Assembly: GCA_028564705.1 (NCBI GenBank)
Contig: JAPXFQ010001300.1
Span: 45,309 to 109,308 of the forward strand
Length of the DNA: 64,000 nucleotides
DNA from: Apricaphanius iberus
Lineage: Eukaryota; Chordata; Actinopteri; Cyprinodontiformes; Aphaniidae
Reading direction: 5' to 3'
The stretch's first letter is position 1; the number at the start of each line of letters is the position of its first letter. The position numbers and the translations under genes are program-made. The notes under the pieces were generated by a model. That model ran no database searches and had not been told where the DNA came from. It saw only the letters and a program-made list of their open reading frames with translations. Positions 58,101-63,790 of this stretch are shown here, in pieces.

Positions 58101-58954
58101 GAACAAACAAAAGTGACAGCAATAACTAATTGTTTTAATTAGTTTTGTTGCCACATGTTTTAATTGATTCTTGTGTTTCATTAGTTTTTCTTTTATATTC
58201 TTGGCTTTAATTTTTTTATTTCTGTAATCATTTAAAGCGCATTGAATTGCATTTTGTTGAAAGAGTGCTATGAAAAATTAAATTGCCTTCCTTCGTCTGT
58301 GTTCATTGTTTTCAGATAAAAGAATGTGTAAAGGAGCTTTGAACTCTGTTAAGTTGGAGTTTGGTTTATTTTTAACACAGTTTAACACAACACAGTTTGA
58401 AAAAACAACTGTTTTGCTCATTTAAATCCTTTTCCCCCCAAAGTTGCCTGTTGTGTTGTTTAGTGAATAACCCTTTTGACTAATTTTCCATTTCTTTTTA
58501 TATCTAATTTCTACTCCTTTTTTTTGCATGCTTATCTTCATACTCTTGGCTGATTGAGCTGTGTCTGTTGTCTCACCTGCACAACATCTAATAGCATCCC
58601 AGCAAAAACCGTCCCAAGTCCAGCCAGTAGAAATGGCACCAGAATCTGCAGCACCATAGAACACACCGATTCTGAGGGTCCAGTTGAAACTTGTACATCC
58701 TTTACTCTCATGGATTCGCTGAATCCACACCCATTCTGGAGCTCAGTGGAAAGCAGAGGGTCGGACTCACTGCACTCCTGCGATTCGCGCTCCAAACTTG
58801 TATTGACTGGTGATAAATATCCATGAGAGCCACAATAATTTAGACTTTCAGAGAGTCGTGAGAACGATGGGACTGAGCCATAGTTCTGGCTTACACGTGT
58901 TCCCAAATAGTTGCTTTGGGATGGTGTCTGATCTGGTGACTTTGGGACAATCAT
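22980..58954 (-). CDS. slc41a2: SLC41-family Mg2+ transporter, slc41a2-like (ten coding exons)
   Basis: SLC41 proteins are plasma- or organelle-membrane Mg2+ carriers related to bacterial MgtE, with two MgtE-type repeats. Joining the ten exons listed separately gives 507 aa; human family members are about 507-573 aa. Seen: an acidic/serine-rich N-terminus, a first repeat with [15 protein letters not shown] (about 148-162), the INPDNVATP motif in exon 5, DKTVSDPN in exon 7, and a second repeat with [14 protein letters not shown] (about 362-375). Hydrophobic segments match the family pattern. Features such as [34 protein letters not shown] and SKHPA resemble SLC41A2 more than A1 or A3; this is memory-based and the paralog call is tentative. 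Odd points: the exon 4 donor is GG, and the C-terminus ends WCIGGP rather than the usual acidic tail. Introns are crowded with mobile elements. Coding status of the allele is uncertain because of the donor. Confidence 0.9.
23269..23414 (-). CDS. slc41a2: slc41a2-like coding exon 9 (aa 404-452)
   Basis: Acceptor GTTGTGGCAG with a poor pyrimidine tract; donor [26 protein letters not shown], then HIIYLMKGG and FFLTAALIQ, the [16 protein letters not shown] helix pair of SLC41. A 2.3-kb transposon-like element ends only 47 bp upstream of the acceptor, on the intron 8 side. Confidence 0.93.
23462..25744. mobile_element. 2.28-kb Harbinger-like element in intron 8
   Basis: The left end TGCCCCATTTCCACTAGTGCC is mirrored by the right end GGCCCTAGTGGAAATGGGGCA, flanked by TTA on both sides. 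Subterminal pieces (GGTAATGGAAACACAACCTA) agree too. The interior has no clear transposase, so it is probably non-autonomous. A hAT-like patch GGGCTGGGCGATATGGC near 25303 is a separate insertion. A related left end is at 44531. Confidence 0.7.
25750..26494. other. intron 8 remainder, nothing recognised
   Basis: No conserved frame or element boundary seen. Confidence 0.4.
26495..26626 (-). CDS. slc41a2: slc41a2-like coding exon 8 (aa 360-403)
   Basis: Acceptor CCTCTTGAG; donor GTTTTG is weak but [20 protein letters not shown], then SPGELP and NPFQTFFTS, matching the second MgtE-repeat loop (family consensus GGNLVAIQASRISTYLH; two Ala are Ser here). Phase fits both neighbours exactly (2 + 43 codons + 1). 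Not visible as a long open frame; found by searching the intron for the missing motif. Confidence 0.92.
26630..28265. other. intron 7, nothing recognised
   Basis: AT-rich. An open minus-strand frame at 27307-27597 shows no family features and lacks conserved splice partners. Confidence 0.4.
28260..28650 (+). pseudogene. DIRS-type tyrosine recombinase N-terminal fragment
   Basis: The frame within 28134-28730 reads [20 protein letters not shown] and [19 protein letters not shown], then [11 protein letters not shown]. This matches the N-terminal helical domain of DIRS1-like retrotransposon recombinases (W C...G.DP..C....LSFLQ.L.D....TIK.Y.AAIS). The catalytic R..H..R..Y part is absent, so it is a fragment. 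Unrelated to the enclosing gene. Confidence 0.65.
28880..29012 (+). repeat. transposon end fragment and (TA)n
   Basis: GATTAATTTCGATTAATTAA and TAATCGAGTCCCGGCC resemble the ends of a common fish DNA element; (TA)n follows at 28980-29012. Confidence 0.5.
29330..30107 (+). mobile_element. ERV 3' end with LTR copy C
   Basis: A short internal stretch leads to the polypurine tract AAAGGAGGGAA (29526-29536) and an LTR starting TGTTGTAG at 29537 and ending CAGACACCCACTGTTTTCCA near 30107. It contains AATAAACTTTTGT near 30011. The 30 bp before the LTR (TTATTTTTGTGGTCATG, TTATGACC) are shared with copy B, so both derive from one family. No envelope frame was recognised in this copy. A perfect 13-bp hairpin with a 3-base loop lies at 30031-30059. 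Confidence 0.65.
30506..30694. repeat. two tandem near-perfect palindromes
   Basis: Each unit (about 92-94 bp; 30506-30597 and 30601-30694) folds on itself. AAGGGACGGCCCAATGC...CAGTGCAAA...CATTGC pairs with GCAATG.ATTGCACTG...GCATGGGCAGTCCC, arms of about 45 bp with few mismatches. The two units are nearly identical. Open frames here on both strands are a by-product of the symmetry. Confidence 0.85.
31986..32292 (+). repeat. tandem duplicate (about 155 bp) with tRNA-like Pol III boxes
   Basis: Both units share GAGACAACAG..CATATGGCC and TAAAACTCAATG. The first unit has an A box TGGCGTAGTGG (32042-32052) and a B box GGTTCAAATCC (32086-32096). The second has a B box GGTTTGAATCC (32241-32251) but a poor A box. 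Probably an old tRNA-derived SINE head that was duplicated; not a functional tRNA, since no complete cloverleaf was found. Confidence 0.55.
32401..32803 (+). repeat. minisatellite, 118-bp period, about 3.4 copies
   Basis: AACATGTTAGCTAGCATTAG recurs at 32401, 32519, 32637 and 32755. Inside each unit TTAGCATTAGCATGCTAG is itself a short sub-repeat. Copies differ at a few sites. Confidence 0.9.
32870..33660 (+). mobile_element. L2-like LINE fragment (endonuclease part)
   Basis: Plus-strand remnants read [16 protein letters not shown] (about 33124-33170), [51 protein letters not shown] and a later [13 protein letters not shown] in a shifted frame. This is the apurinic-type endonuclease of an L2-clade LINE, with frameshifts and no downstream RT. 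It is cut off at 33661 by another repeat. Confidence 0.75.
33661..34741. mobile_element. hAT-like non-autonomous element
   Basis: The left end GGATGGGTATTGTTTAGGTT, then CAATGCTGGTGCCAAACCGG, resembles common fish hAT ends. The right end GCATTGGTACTAAATTTTAG...AACGATAGCCA looks like a decayed complement. Its interior (34040-34430) is repeated at 42820-43180. No coding. Confidence 0.5.
34757..36520 (+). pseudogene. Harbinger accessory gene (Myb/SANT-like DNA-binding protein), broken
   Basis: Exon-like blocks: 34757-35024 encodes [20 protein letters not shown] and, after a frameshift near 34880, [18 protein letters not shown], a trihelix/Myb-like domain ending at donor GTAATT. Short Ser/Pro/Ala blocks follow near 35130-35192, 35826-35904 and 36112-36192, each with AG/GT edges. 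The last two (CAGCAAC.ACA.C.GAGCC.TCAGCAG) look like a duplicated exon. A final block at 36304-36516 is Gln-rich ([16 protein letters not shown]) with a stop. This protein normally partners the Harbinger transposase. Confidence 0.65.
36830..36968. repeat. right end of 'AAACACTG' transposon
   Basis: GTAACTAGTAATATATTGC, AATGCGTTACATTACTCAG and GTATTACTTTTGTAATGC, then CCCCCCAAACACTG, the mirror wording of the element end at 16992. It lies between the two Harbinger genes and may be an end of that element or a later insertion. Confidence 0.45.
37101..37640 (-). pseudogene. PIF/Harbinger transposase fragment, broken
   Basis: The minus strand reads [39 protein letters not shown], an in-frame TAG near 37455, then [29 protein letters not shown] and [30 protein letters not shown] carries the first Asp of the DDE triad; the later catalytic residues are missing. 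Opposite in strand to the Myb-like gene, as usual for Harbinger. HARBI1-type host genes look similar, but the stop and truncation argue for a dead transposon. Confidence 0.75.
37912..39607. mobile_element. 1.7-kb TTAA-flanked element with long inverted ends (piggyBac-like)
   Basis: TTAA at 37908-37911 and 39608-39611. The ends AGGAATAGTTCACCGTTTTT, then ACATACTGACATATGTTCTT, then ACCTTACCTTAGA, are complemented at 39555-39607 with few mismatches. TTAA duplication is the piggyBac hallmark. The interior has no transposase; 39115-39300 resembles LTR-type sequence (AATAAAAGCC) and may be a further insertion. Confidence 0.8.
40090..40179 (+). repeat. (TA)n-(TG)n microsatellite
   Basis: About 75 bp of pure AT followed by (GT)8. 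Cruciform-prone; length probably variable. The flanking 39612-40089 and 40180-41118 show nothing recognisable. Confidence 0.95.
41119..41198 (-). CDS. slc41a2: slc41a2-like coding exon 7 (aa 333-359)
   Basis: Acceptor TTGTAG, donor GTAAGT. The 26 full codons give [20 protein letters not shown] then YAPVIN, nearly identical to the family consensus. It ends with the first G of a Gly codon completed by exon 8, some 14.5 kb away. Confidence 0.93.
41437..41584 (-). CDS. slc41a2: slc41a2-like coding exon 6 (aa 284-332)
   Basis: Acceptor TTTTTTCACAG, donor GTATTA. Encodes [20 protein letters not shown], then SKHPAS and [13 protein letters not shown], ending with AG of a Ser codon completed by exon 7. 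The SGWEPII.MVIS stretch opens the second MgtE repeat. The start of this exon is the most diverged part of the protein. Confidence 0.92.
41775..41921 (-). CDS. slc41a2: slc41a2-like coding exon 5 (aa 235-283)
   Basis: Starts after acceptor [21 protein letters not shown], then [13 protein letters not shown] and [18 protein letters not shown], ending one base into the next codon at donor [15 protein letters not shown] and the GDLITL helix are diagnostic of the family, where the acidic residues are thought to serve the ion path. Cys and Met replace commoner residues in places (IICSKRM), so it is somewhat diverged. Confidence 0.93.
42150..42270 (-). repeat. transposon-type repeat fragment (GCCGAAATGCGTTGG)
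   Basis: On the minus strand CCTGATGAAGGCTACATTGC and GAAATGCGTTGGAGTG, then AATAAAGGCTTTTTAAC, wording of a repeat widespread in vertebrate genomes. Family not named. The rest of 41922-42815 shows no gene. Confidence 0.4.
42820..43180. repeat. second copy of the 34040-34430 repeat
   Basis: Shares TTTGGATATCAG, ATCAAATAAACCAAATGTAA-type wording, TTTAAGTCCAAAAACATCAC, CTATGAAATGTAC and CCAACATGCATAA in the same order as 34040-34430. Supports that sequence as the interior of a repeat family. 43181-44090 shows nothing further recognisable. Confidence 0.65.
44095..44530 (+). mobile_element. L2-like LINE fragment (between EN and RT)
   Basis: In plus-strand frames: [65 protein letters not shown]. 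This is the SNNKPW..PE.K.LL..K segment that precedes RT in L2-type LINEs. It has a stop (GAGCTGTGA) and is abruptly cut by a TTATGCCCC element end at 44531. Confidence 0.7.
44531..44700 (+). repeat. left end of the 23462-type Harbinger-like family
   Basis: TTATGCCCCTTTTCTACTAG, GGTTATGTTTCCATTACCGT and GGGTGGGCTTAGCTTAACAA match, partly as complement, the ends and subterminal region of the element at 23462-25744. The right end was not identified. Confidence 0.55.
44800..46830 (+). mobile_element. non-LTR retroelement with coiled-coil ORF and (TGATTC)n tail
   Basis: The 3' end ATTAAAGCTGATTCTGATTC (46796-46822) marks a LINE/SINE-type tail like that of the first LINE. Upstream frames 45397-45693 ([15 protein letters not shown]...) and 45811-46083 are separated by stops. 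The second has heptad-like spacing ([42 protein letters not shown]) predicted by eye to coil, like LINE ORF1 proteins. No reverse transcriptase seen. A partial copy is at 52655-52745. Confidence 0.45.
46831..48845 (+). mobile_element. L2-like LINE 3' fragment split by a solo LTR
   Basis: 46840-46975 encodes a decayed [16 protein letters not shown] and KSLNGLAPKYI-like C-terminus. After the LTR, 48535-48660 reads [13 protein letters not shown] and [20 protein letters not shown], the last conserved part of the same protein. The two halves join across the insertion. Confidence 0.7.
47002..48530 (+). mobile_element. solo LTR, family 2 (1529 bp)
   Basis: TGTTGGGTCTG... to ...ATCTACAACA, flanked by GAAC on both sides (46998-47001, 48531-48534). 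TG/CA ends with a 5-bp perfect inverted end TGTTG/CAACA. Possible poly(A) signals at 47963-47978 and 48190. Unusually long for an LTR; short open frames inside look incidental. Interrupts a LINE, so its outer limits are independently supported. Confidence 0.85.
49014..49545. mobile_element. PIF/Harbinger-type MITE, 532 bp
   Basis: TTA flanks (49011-49013, 49546-49548). Ends TGCCTTGTCCACA and TGTGGACATGGCC are related in wording to the 15803 family (GGCCACGTCCACAC). The subterminal parts AAACGGAGATTTTCGG and CCGGTTATGTGTGGATGGAG also correspond as complements. No coding. Confidence 0.7.
49550..50670. other. no recognised gene
   Basis: Low-complexity CT-rich tracts around 49780-49830. A loose tandem of AATAAATCATTTTTGACA at 50347-50415. 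No conserved frame. Confidence 0.4.
50676..51453. mobile_element. short MITE ('GGGGAGCCTAAGTC' ends) carrying an inserted MITE
   Basis: The left end ATGGGGAGCCTAAGTC is complementary to GACTTAGGCTCCCCAT once the 588-bp MITE and one TTA are removed. Its body (50690-50850) is the uninterrupted relative of the repeat at 55205-55886. Confidence 0.7.
50853..51440 (-). mobile_element. PIF/Harbinger-type MITE, 588 bp, reverse copy
   Basis: Ends GGCTATGTCCACACTAAGCC and GGCTTAGTGTGGACGTGGCC with TTA on both sides (50850-50852, 51441-51443). Reverse complement of the copy at 15803-16389, almost equal length. It sits in the right inverted end of another MITE. Confidence 0.85.
51455..52650. other. no recognised gene
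   Basis: 51460-51535 has AATGGAAACAG...GGTGCACTGTTCTCAGTGGAA, a weak transposon-end wording. The rest is AT-rich without conserved frames. Confidence 0.4.
52655..52745 (+). repeat. fragment matching 45675-45755
   Basis: AAGGTCAGCTGGTCTCTGAA, TGCTATTGATAAAAT, TACTCAA.TCTACGAA shared with the coiled-coil element, truncated on both sides. Confidence 0.65.
53170..53790 (+). mobile_element. L2-like LINE 3' part
   Basis: 53210-53515 reads [54 protein letters not shown] and DPVQVVGDR, the C-terminal region after RT in an L2-type LINE; a further [15 protein letters not shown] piece at 53535 is frame-shifted. The 3' UTR has ACAATTAAAAGATTG near 53813. A 97-bp MITE interrupts it. Confidence 0.75.
53610..53706. 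mobile_element. 97-bp hairpin MITE with TA duplication
   Basis: CGGAAGAGGATTAGGGCCAC and GTGACCCTAATCCTCTTCCG are inverted, flanked by TA on both sides (53608-53609, 53707-53708). This fits a Tc1/mariner-type miniature element. It can fold almost completely into one hairpin. Confidence 0.75.
53815..54440. other. intron 4 start, no recognised feature
   Basis: Nothing recognised beyond AT-rich sequence; this is the stretch just downstream of the GG donor of exon 4. Confidence 0.4.
54441..54585 (-). CDS. slc41a2: slc41a2-like coding exon 4 (aa 187-234), donor GG
   Basis: [15 protein letters not shown]...[17 protein letters not shown] plus the first base of a Gly codon; acceptor TTTTTCAG. Two membrane segments with the conserved TAFIASLLQ. 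Exon 5 starts with GC, so the frame demands a junction after base 54441. The bases there read AAG|GGAAGT, which looks like AAG|GTAAGT with the invariant T changed to G. A GT four bases downstream would shift the frame. Reading through the intron reaches a stop four codons after CAA. Confidence 0.88.
54685..54756 (-). CDS. slc41a2: slc41a2-like coding exon 3 (aa 163-186)
   Basis: A 24-codon exon [13 protein letters not shown]...GNLALKQ, phase 0 at both ends, with acceptor CAACAATAG and donor GTGTGT. It matches the short linker exon between RLSTA and QATV in SLC41 proteins; GNLALKQ is the SLC41A2-type form. It is too short to be seen as an open frame on its own. Confidence 0.9.
54760..55200. 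other. intron 2 part, no recognised feature
   Basis: No element ends or conserved frames seen. Confidence 0.4.
55205..55886 (+). repeat. MITE fragment relative of 50676-50850, split by a solo LTR
   Basis: GGGAGCCTAAGTC...CCAGTCAATGGGTCC continues after the LTR as CCCTACTGC...AATCAATGGAGC..ATTGAACATA, matching 50680-50812 as one continuous stretch. It ends at a TA used by a Tc1-like insertion. Confidence 0.8.
55249..55790 (+). mobile_element. solo LTR, family 1, copy 2 (542 bp)
   Basis: TGTGGT...TTCAACA with GTCC on both sides (55245-55248, 55791-55794). Very similar to 18835-19382 throughout, including TATAAAAG near 55600 and AATAAATG near 55707. The uninterrupted site is visible at 50680-50812. 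Confidence 0.92.
55887..56725 (+). mobile_element. Tc1/mariner-type element, truncated, with LTR inside
   Basis: Starts CACTGAACAAAACTAAAAAC, then CAACACTTTTGTTTTTGCTCCC, right after a TA. Continues GAGATAATCCATCCTACC..ACAGGTGT and, after the LTR, TCAAGATGCTGATTAGACAG, CATGATTATTGCACAGGTGT and CCACAATAAAAGGCCACTCT. These are well-known words of a fish Tc1-like non-autonomous family. The right inverted end is missing. Confidence 0.75.
56084..56634 (+). mobile_element. solo LTR, family 3 (551 bp)
   Basis: TGTAGAAGCC...CCAACAACA with TCCC on both sides (56080-56083, 56635-56638). Possible poly(A) signal CAATAAAACC near 56525. Interrupts the Tc1-like element at its ACAGGTGT...TCAAGATG junction, so the limits are supported from outside. 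Confidence 0.8.
56885..57415 (+). repeat. LTR-like repeat, uninterrupted copy
   Basis: Contains CCTATAAAAACGG (about 57030) and CAATAAAAAGAGATG (about 57160), then CGTCCTGCAGGTTCG and GAGGAACACTTTAATAT, which match window positions 1-48 and 3687-3860. Limits are not defined. It ends within 50 bp of the donor of exon 2, in intron 2. Confidence 0.55.
57459..57566 (-). CDS. slc41a2: slc41a2-like coding exon 2 (aa 127-162)
   Basis: [20 protein letters not shown]...RLSTA, flanked by acceptor TGTGACAG and a perfect donor GTGAGT; phase 0 at both ends, 36 codons. It carries the conserved loop of the first MgtE repeat ([15 protein letters not shown]). The open frame runs on past the donor to 57312, but the family alignment and the donor show that this extension is intronic. 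Confidence 0.92.
57570..58576. other. intron 1: pyrimidine-rich repeat and LINE-like 3' end
   Basis: 57790-58125 is a pyrimidine-rich repeat similar in layout to 9000-9290. 58225-58290 has AAAGCGCATTGAATTGCATT and AGAGTGCTATG, like a LINE 3' UTR. The plus-strand open frames here are not supported. Confidence 0.4.
58577..58954 (-). CDS. slc41a2: slc41a2-like coding exon 1 (aa 1-126)
   Basis: Begins at ATG 58954 (A at -3) and ends ...LLDVVQ before donor GTGAGA, phase 0. Residues 1-90 are Ser/Gly/Glu-rich and presumably cytosolic. Residues about 98-124 form the first membrane segment ([20 protein letters not shown]). A pyrimidine-rich acceptor ends at 58983, so this exon probably starts at 58982 with about 28 nt of 5' UTR and a further non-coding exon lies upstream, which I could not place. 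This start is preferred because it is the first in-frame ATG after that acceptor. Confidence 0.9.
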
Positions 58955-58982
58955 TATGAAAAGTTTGTCTCAAAGGGTGTTT

Positions 58983-61365
58983 CTGAAAGAGAGGTGAAAT
59001 TTGGCAATTATTAACTTGGAAGAGCATGTGTTAGCAAACCGTAATACAATAATAGTAATACTAGTAATTGCCATTAAAGTTCTGTATCAAATGACACTGA
59101 GTAGGATAGAAATTGAGTGGCCACCAATGTATGGAAGCTATTATTTTTCTCCTTTGTTGTCCGGGTTCTATATAACACATTTAAATAAAGAAAAAAACAT
59201 CAAGCATCAGCATTAAGAGTGTAATAATAAAACAATAAAAGTCACCAAACTATGTGGATGGTATTTTTCTGTGTGATGGAAATTAAGTGATAAGGATAAT
59301 CTCGCCTGTGTGTTCAGAGATATGTGTTCATGGCTGAAGATCGCTCGCAATGGTTAGTGGAGGAGATTGTTTGTTCGAGGGTGGCTGGGGGCAGCTTAAC
59401 AGTATATTTATGGACTAAAGTATATAGAATAAATGTGTATACAAGTAAGTGAATTAACATAAACTTATTTGTGTCATAACAGACCTTGAGTGAGGCAGCT
59501 GCAGTTGCACCAGAAGATAGAAGGCCGAATGAATTATACTATAGCAATAACATTCCAGCCAGTGAATGATATTTAGCCGAACTCTGAAGAAACTGTGAGG
59601 GAAGGGGGGACCTTGGAAATGTGAGATACTTCTTAATAAAAACAGCTTCTGCCCTGATTCAGGCGCTCACTTTTGTTGAGCCCACCTGCAGGTGCGTTGG
59701 CCAAACTTATTACTTGGTCTCTTGTGTGTGTTCTTTCTTTATTCCTGTTAACAGAACCAAGCTGATCACGCAGAGGACTGAAGGAACCTCATCAGGAGTA
59801 AAGGAGTCAGAGGTATTTTGTTAATGGGGTTGCATAAACAGATATATTGATAATGGACTAAAAATATTAAAATCCTTCAGGACCTAAGTCCATCAAGGAT
59901 GATGTAACGTCTTCTAGCTGCAATCAATTTGGACATTCATGACCCTGTCTTGAAAGGGCTGTAAAACATCTACTGATGTATTCAGCACTACTTTCTAAAA
60001 TATCATGTCCCCCCCAAAAAAAAACAATATGACATCTGCTTCAGTTCAGACAAAGACTTTCTGTCTCTAGTTTTGGCCAGAACTTGTGAAGAACTGGAGA
60101 GCTAAATATTCAGTTCAGTTTATTTATACAGATTCACAACAGATGTAATCTTAAGGAACTTCACAAGAAAGACATGTCAATTCAATCATACATGCATTAC
60201 AATCAGATTAAAAGTTTTCTATTTAAGGAATCCAGGCAGATTGTTTTGAGTCACTTACTTGCAGTTGTGCCCAGTCGATGCAGACTCCAACTACACCAAT
60301 CCCTCATACTGATCAAGCATGTATATATCTTTTTTCCACATTTGTTTTGTTTTATTGACATGACCTTTTACCTTTTACATCAGTTGTTTGAATCAATTGT
60401 AGATTTTATACCTTTTATTTACTTGACATTTTACCTGTAACACAACAAGATTTTAGATTTTATGTTTCTTAGAATTTGTCTCCAAAGCTCCAAGGAGACA
60501 TAGAGGATTTGTTTAAATGTATTCCCTTGCAATATTTTGTGTTACCCATAATAATAACTTATAACTAGTCAGTTCATGAGGCACTGTGAACACTGAAAGT
60601 CTTTCTGAAAGGCTGTTACATGTATGTTCATATCTCGTTTGTGAGAGATACCTGAAGAGTTATATATTTTTCTTTAGGACACAGACACACCACAAACCTG
60701 TTTGCAAAAATACCAGTGATAAAGCAGATCAGACAAGGACTTTCTACCCATGTTCTACAAAAATAAATGTAAAATTTGATCGTTTTTTGGGGGGGGGGGT
60801 TTACACTTTGTATGACTTTTTTTCAGAAACTTACTGCAAAATATTTTTATTTTGTCTATAATGGCCTTAATACTTCTGTTCTGGAAAAATGGCACCAAAA
60901 GTCTCAATAGACATGTTTTTTGTCCATCATTATGATTGACAGATTTTTCCGTCACCGTAAAAAACAAAAAGGTAAAATATTTGGTTCATGCAACCCCTGC
61001 ATGGCACGTCCAAGAGAAACGGTGTCGGAAACTTGGCTCGGAAAGTCGAGATTAAGCTGCCTGTCTGCGTGACCTGGGTCAGCCTGACCTGACAGCCAAA
61101 GAGTCCTGGCAGACAATATGGTTCTTTGGGACTGCCGGGAACACATCTGTTTCCGATCAAAAAAGTACTTGTATCATAGCAACGCACATACTTGAGCTGG
61201 AAAGGGAGACTACACAGTTTTTGAGGAGCGTTTTGGCAGGAGTGTTCTGGAAAACAGAGAACGTGAAGGTTGCAGGTGATGAAATGAATGTAATTGACCA
61301 GTGAAATGTTTGTATGTTCAATAAAAGAAGAAATAAGGACCCATTATCTGTCACTTTTTAATCGA
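58983..61365. other. upstream of the gene: no recognised gene; LINE tail at 60110-60215
   Basis: 60110-60215 is a reverse-complement L2-type 3' end (TCAGTTTATTTATACAGATT, AACTTCACAAGA). 59625-59760 resembles an LTR R-U5 region (AATAAAAACAGCTTCTGCCC). The promoter and any 5' non-coding exon of the slc41a2-like gene should lie here or beyond but could not be identified. Confidence 0.4.
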
Positions 61366-61369
61366 AGTT

Positions 61370-63790
61370 TGATGGATTAAAAGGGGGCGGGGCGATTAAA
61401 GAGGGGGGGGGTCATCGCCTGAGGCTAAACAGGTGGTTGGGGGAGGGGTAGAGGTCACTCAAAGGTCAAATAAGCTATTAGGGAGGGGCTAGGCCCCGCG
61501 GGCAAAATACTTTCTGTCAAACTCACTCGTCAAACTGGCGTCGGTTAGGGAGGGGGTGGGGTTACCCGCGGTCAAAACTTTCTGTCAAACTCACTCGTCA
61601 AACCGGCGTTGAGGCGTGGTTTTGTAGGAAAGGAGGAGTCGGTGTTTCTTTTGCTAAAGCACCAGATTCATTTTCCTTCAGAAAAGCGTCGGAGCAGGTC
61701 GTGTAAAAGCAGAAGGGAAGCGCAGTAATTCTCCTATCCAGGGCTGAAAGGTGACACTCTTGCTCTTTAAATAAAAACTCTATAAGTAATCTCTATAATT
61801 AAACATTCCATATAATGTGTTTATTTTATAATCACACCTAAAACCTATCTCTCCAAGCATGACGTGTAAAAAACTATGATTAAGCTCAAAAACTTTAAAC
61901 ACGTTTCCCCAATGCATGATAATTAAGCTTTAAACACGTTTCCCCAATGCGTGATAATTAAACTATTCACACCTTTTAAAAACTTTAAACGCATCTGTTT
62001 GGGGCTTTTATACGAAAACAGCTACTATCTGCATGTATGTTTGAGCTAACCTTCTTAAATACGGGGAAAAACAAACTATTCATACCTTTTAAAAACTTTA
62101 AACGCATCTGTTTGGGGCTTTTATACAAAAACAGCTACTATCTGCATGTATGTTTGAGCTAACCTTCTTAAATACGGTGAAAAACAATTTCAGTACGATA
62201 ACTTCCTGCGCCGCTTTTATATTGAAAGAGCGCTTCCTCCGTGTATGCACGATTCTCTACTTGACAGCAGTAAAGAGATATCAAGGTGATGGAAAGCTTG
62301 TTTAAATTATAGAAAAACACAGAATTAGACTTTTTCTAACCGCAAAAAGGTTTGCTATGTACCTCTGCAGAGAAAGAAGGTAGAATTGTAGAGAGTTTGT
62401 ATTACAATGCCAGGAACTTATGTTATTCTCAAAAAGAAGGATGCAAAAAGGCGAGTGAGAGTGATTTTGCACCAGCAAGAAATGTTCTTTCTATTTTAGG
62501 AAAAAAAGAAAGCACTAAAAAACTATGCTTTAAGAGAAATCAAGGTTTAGTTCTGAGGATGAGGACGAGCTTCTTTTTTACACAACAGTGCATGGTTATA
62601 AGAGGCCTCCACTCAACTCGGCGTCTCAGGGTTACAGCCCCCTACGAACGCTCCGCATCAAACGGTTGTTTCGTAATGCCCAATTTAACCCCATGCAACA
62701 AAAGGCTGTTCTTGATCGAGTCGTTTGATAATGAACAATTTGGCCGAGAACCAGTATCAGATAACGCTCAGAGGGTTGGGGACAGTATATGTTAAACATA
62801 TCTGCGCCTGAATTTGTCTGGTTGATGTGCGTCGCTCAAACATATATAGACTTTCCCCAAACATTCCTTTGTTACGCTCTTACCCTCTGGTTATATCCTG
62901 CCGGCGTCATCTCATCGATCGCTGGGTGGGGTGGTCTTACGTCTGGGAACGACCCGTGGCCGTATGTTCAACATAGCGGCGCCTGAATAAGTCTGGTTGA
63001 TGGTTATCGCTCACCTTTGCTAGGAGGCCGTAAGACCCTTCAGGCTATACATTTTCAGCCCACTAACAACACGATGGTCCCACAGCATAGTAGACCATTG
63101 CTTTGCCAGGGTGATTCTGGCGCAGAACGCATTGCCCCTGTTAAACCCACAGCAAGACGCACGCAATCCATATAACGCTTTTGCCCTTGATGAATATGAG
63201 TAGGATAGTTTGGTTACTGTAAGGTCACTGATTATCATTCGTCTATATATTTGTATTTTGTTTAGTCTAATGTTTAGTTTTAAACCGCACTTTGTAGTAC
63301 GGGAGAAACGCAATTTCAGTCTGTTGTGTACTTTTGTATGGTTTGATTGAAAATAAAGTGGACTAAGACTAAGATATAAATCCATAAATTCAGACATGTC
63401 TCAACTTTCTATTAATTTTGAATCTAAATTTCTAATGATAATAAAAAATTATGACAACTATATTTACAACGTACAGGAAAAAAGAAATGATGGATAGAAA
63501 AAAAGGAGGAAGTGAGAAGGGTGTATTACCGAATTCAGACCCCTGACACTGTTTACTCATAAAAGAGAATGTGTTTTAACTGTCAAAGATGGGGGGAAAA
63601 ATTAAAAGAGTAAGTATTTAGCGGGTTTAAAAAGAAAACTAAACTGGCCCAACCCTAACCCAAATCCATATGTTCACATTTGTGAACGTATGACGGAAAA
63701 GTTTTATTCTGTTAAGCTGAGAGCGCTCTCTCCATCTCAAAACACTTTGTCATGAGCTATCTAGGTTCAAGGTACCATCAAGTCTACCTA
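61370..63790 (+). repeat. large unclassified repeat, copy 2
   Basis: Same order of segments as 11940-14135 (see copy 1), with a longer middle. The CTTTCTGTCAAACTCACTCG block occurs twice (61510 and 61580). A 113-bp tandem duplication is at 61962-62187. An open frame at 62352-62795 and nearby frames showed no recognisable family. 63791-64000 shows nothing further except a (TTG)n run near 63962. Confidence 0.6.
61962..62187 (+). repeat. tandem duplication, 2 x 113 bp
   Basis: ACTATTCAYACCTTTTAAAA...GGGGCTTTTATACRAAAACA...AATACGGKGAAAAACAA repeated head to tail with about three differences. Copy 1 of the large repeat has only one diverged version, so the duplication is specific to this copy. 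Confidence 0.9.

Noticed and set aside
58554..58826. Plus-strand open frame
   Set aside because: Exact antisense shadow of slc41a2-like exon 1.
62352..62795. 147-codon open frame as a host gene
   Set aside because: No recognisable domain or splice context, lies inside the large repeat, and the equivalent region of copy 1 is not open.
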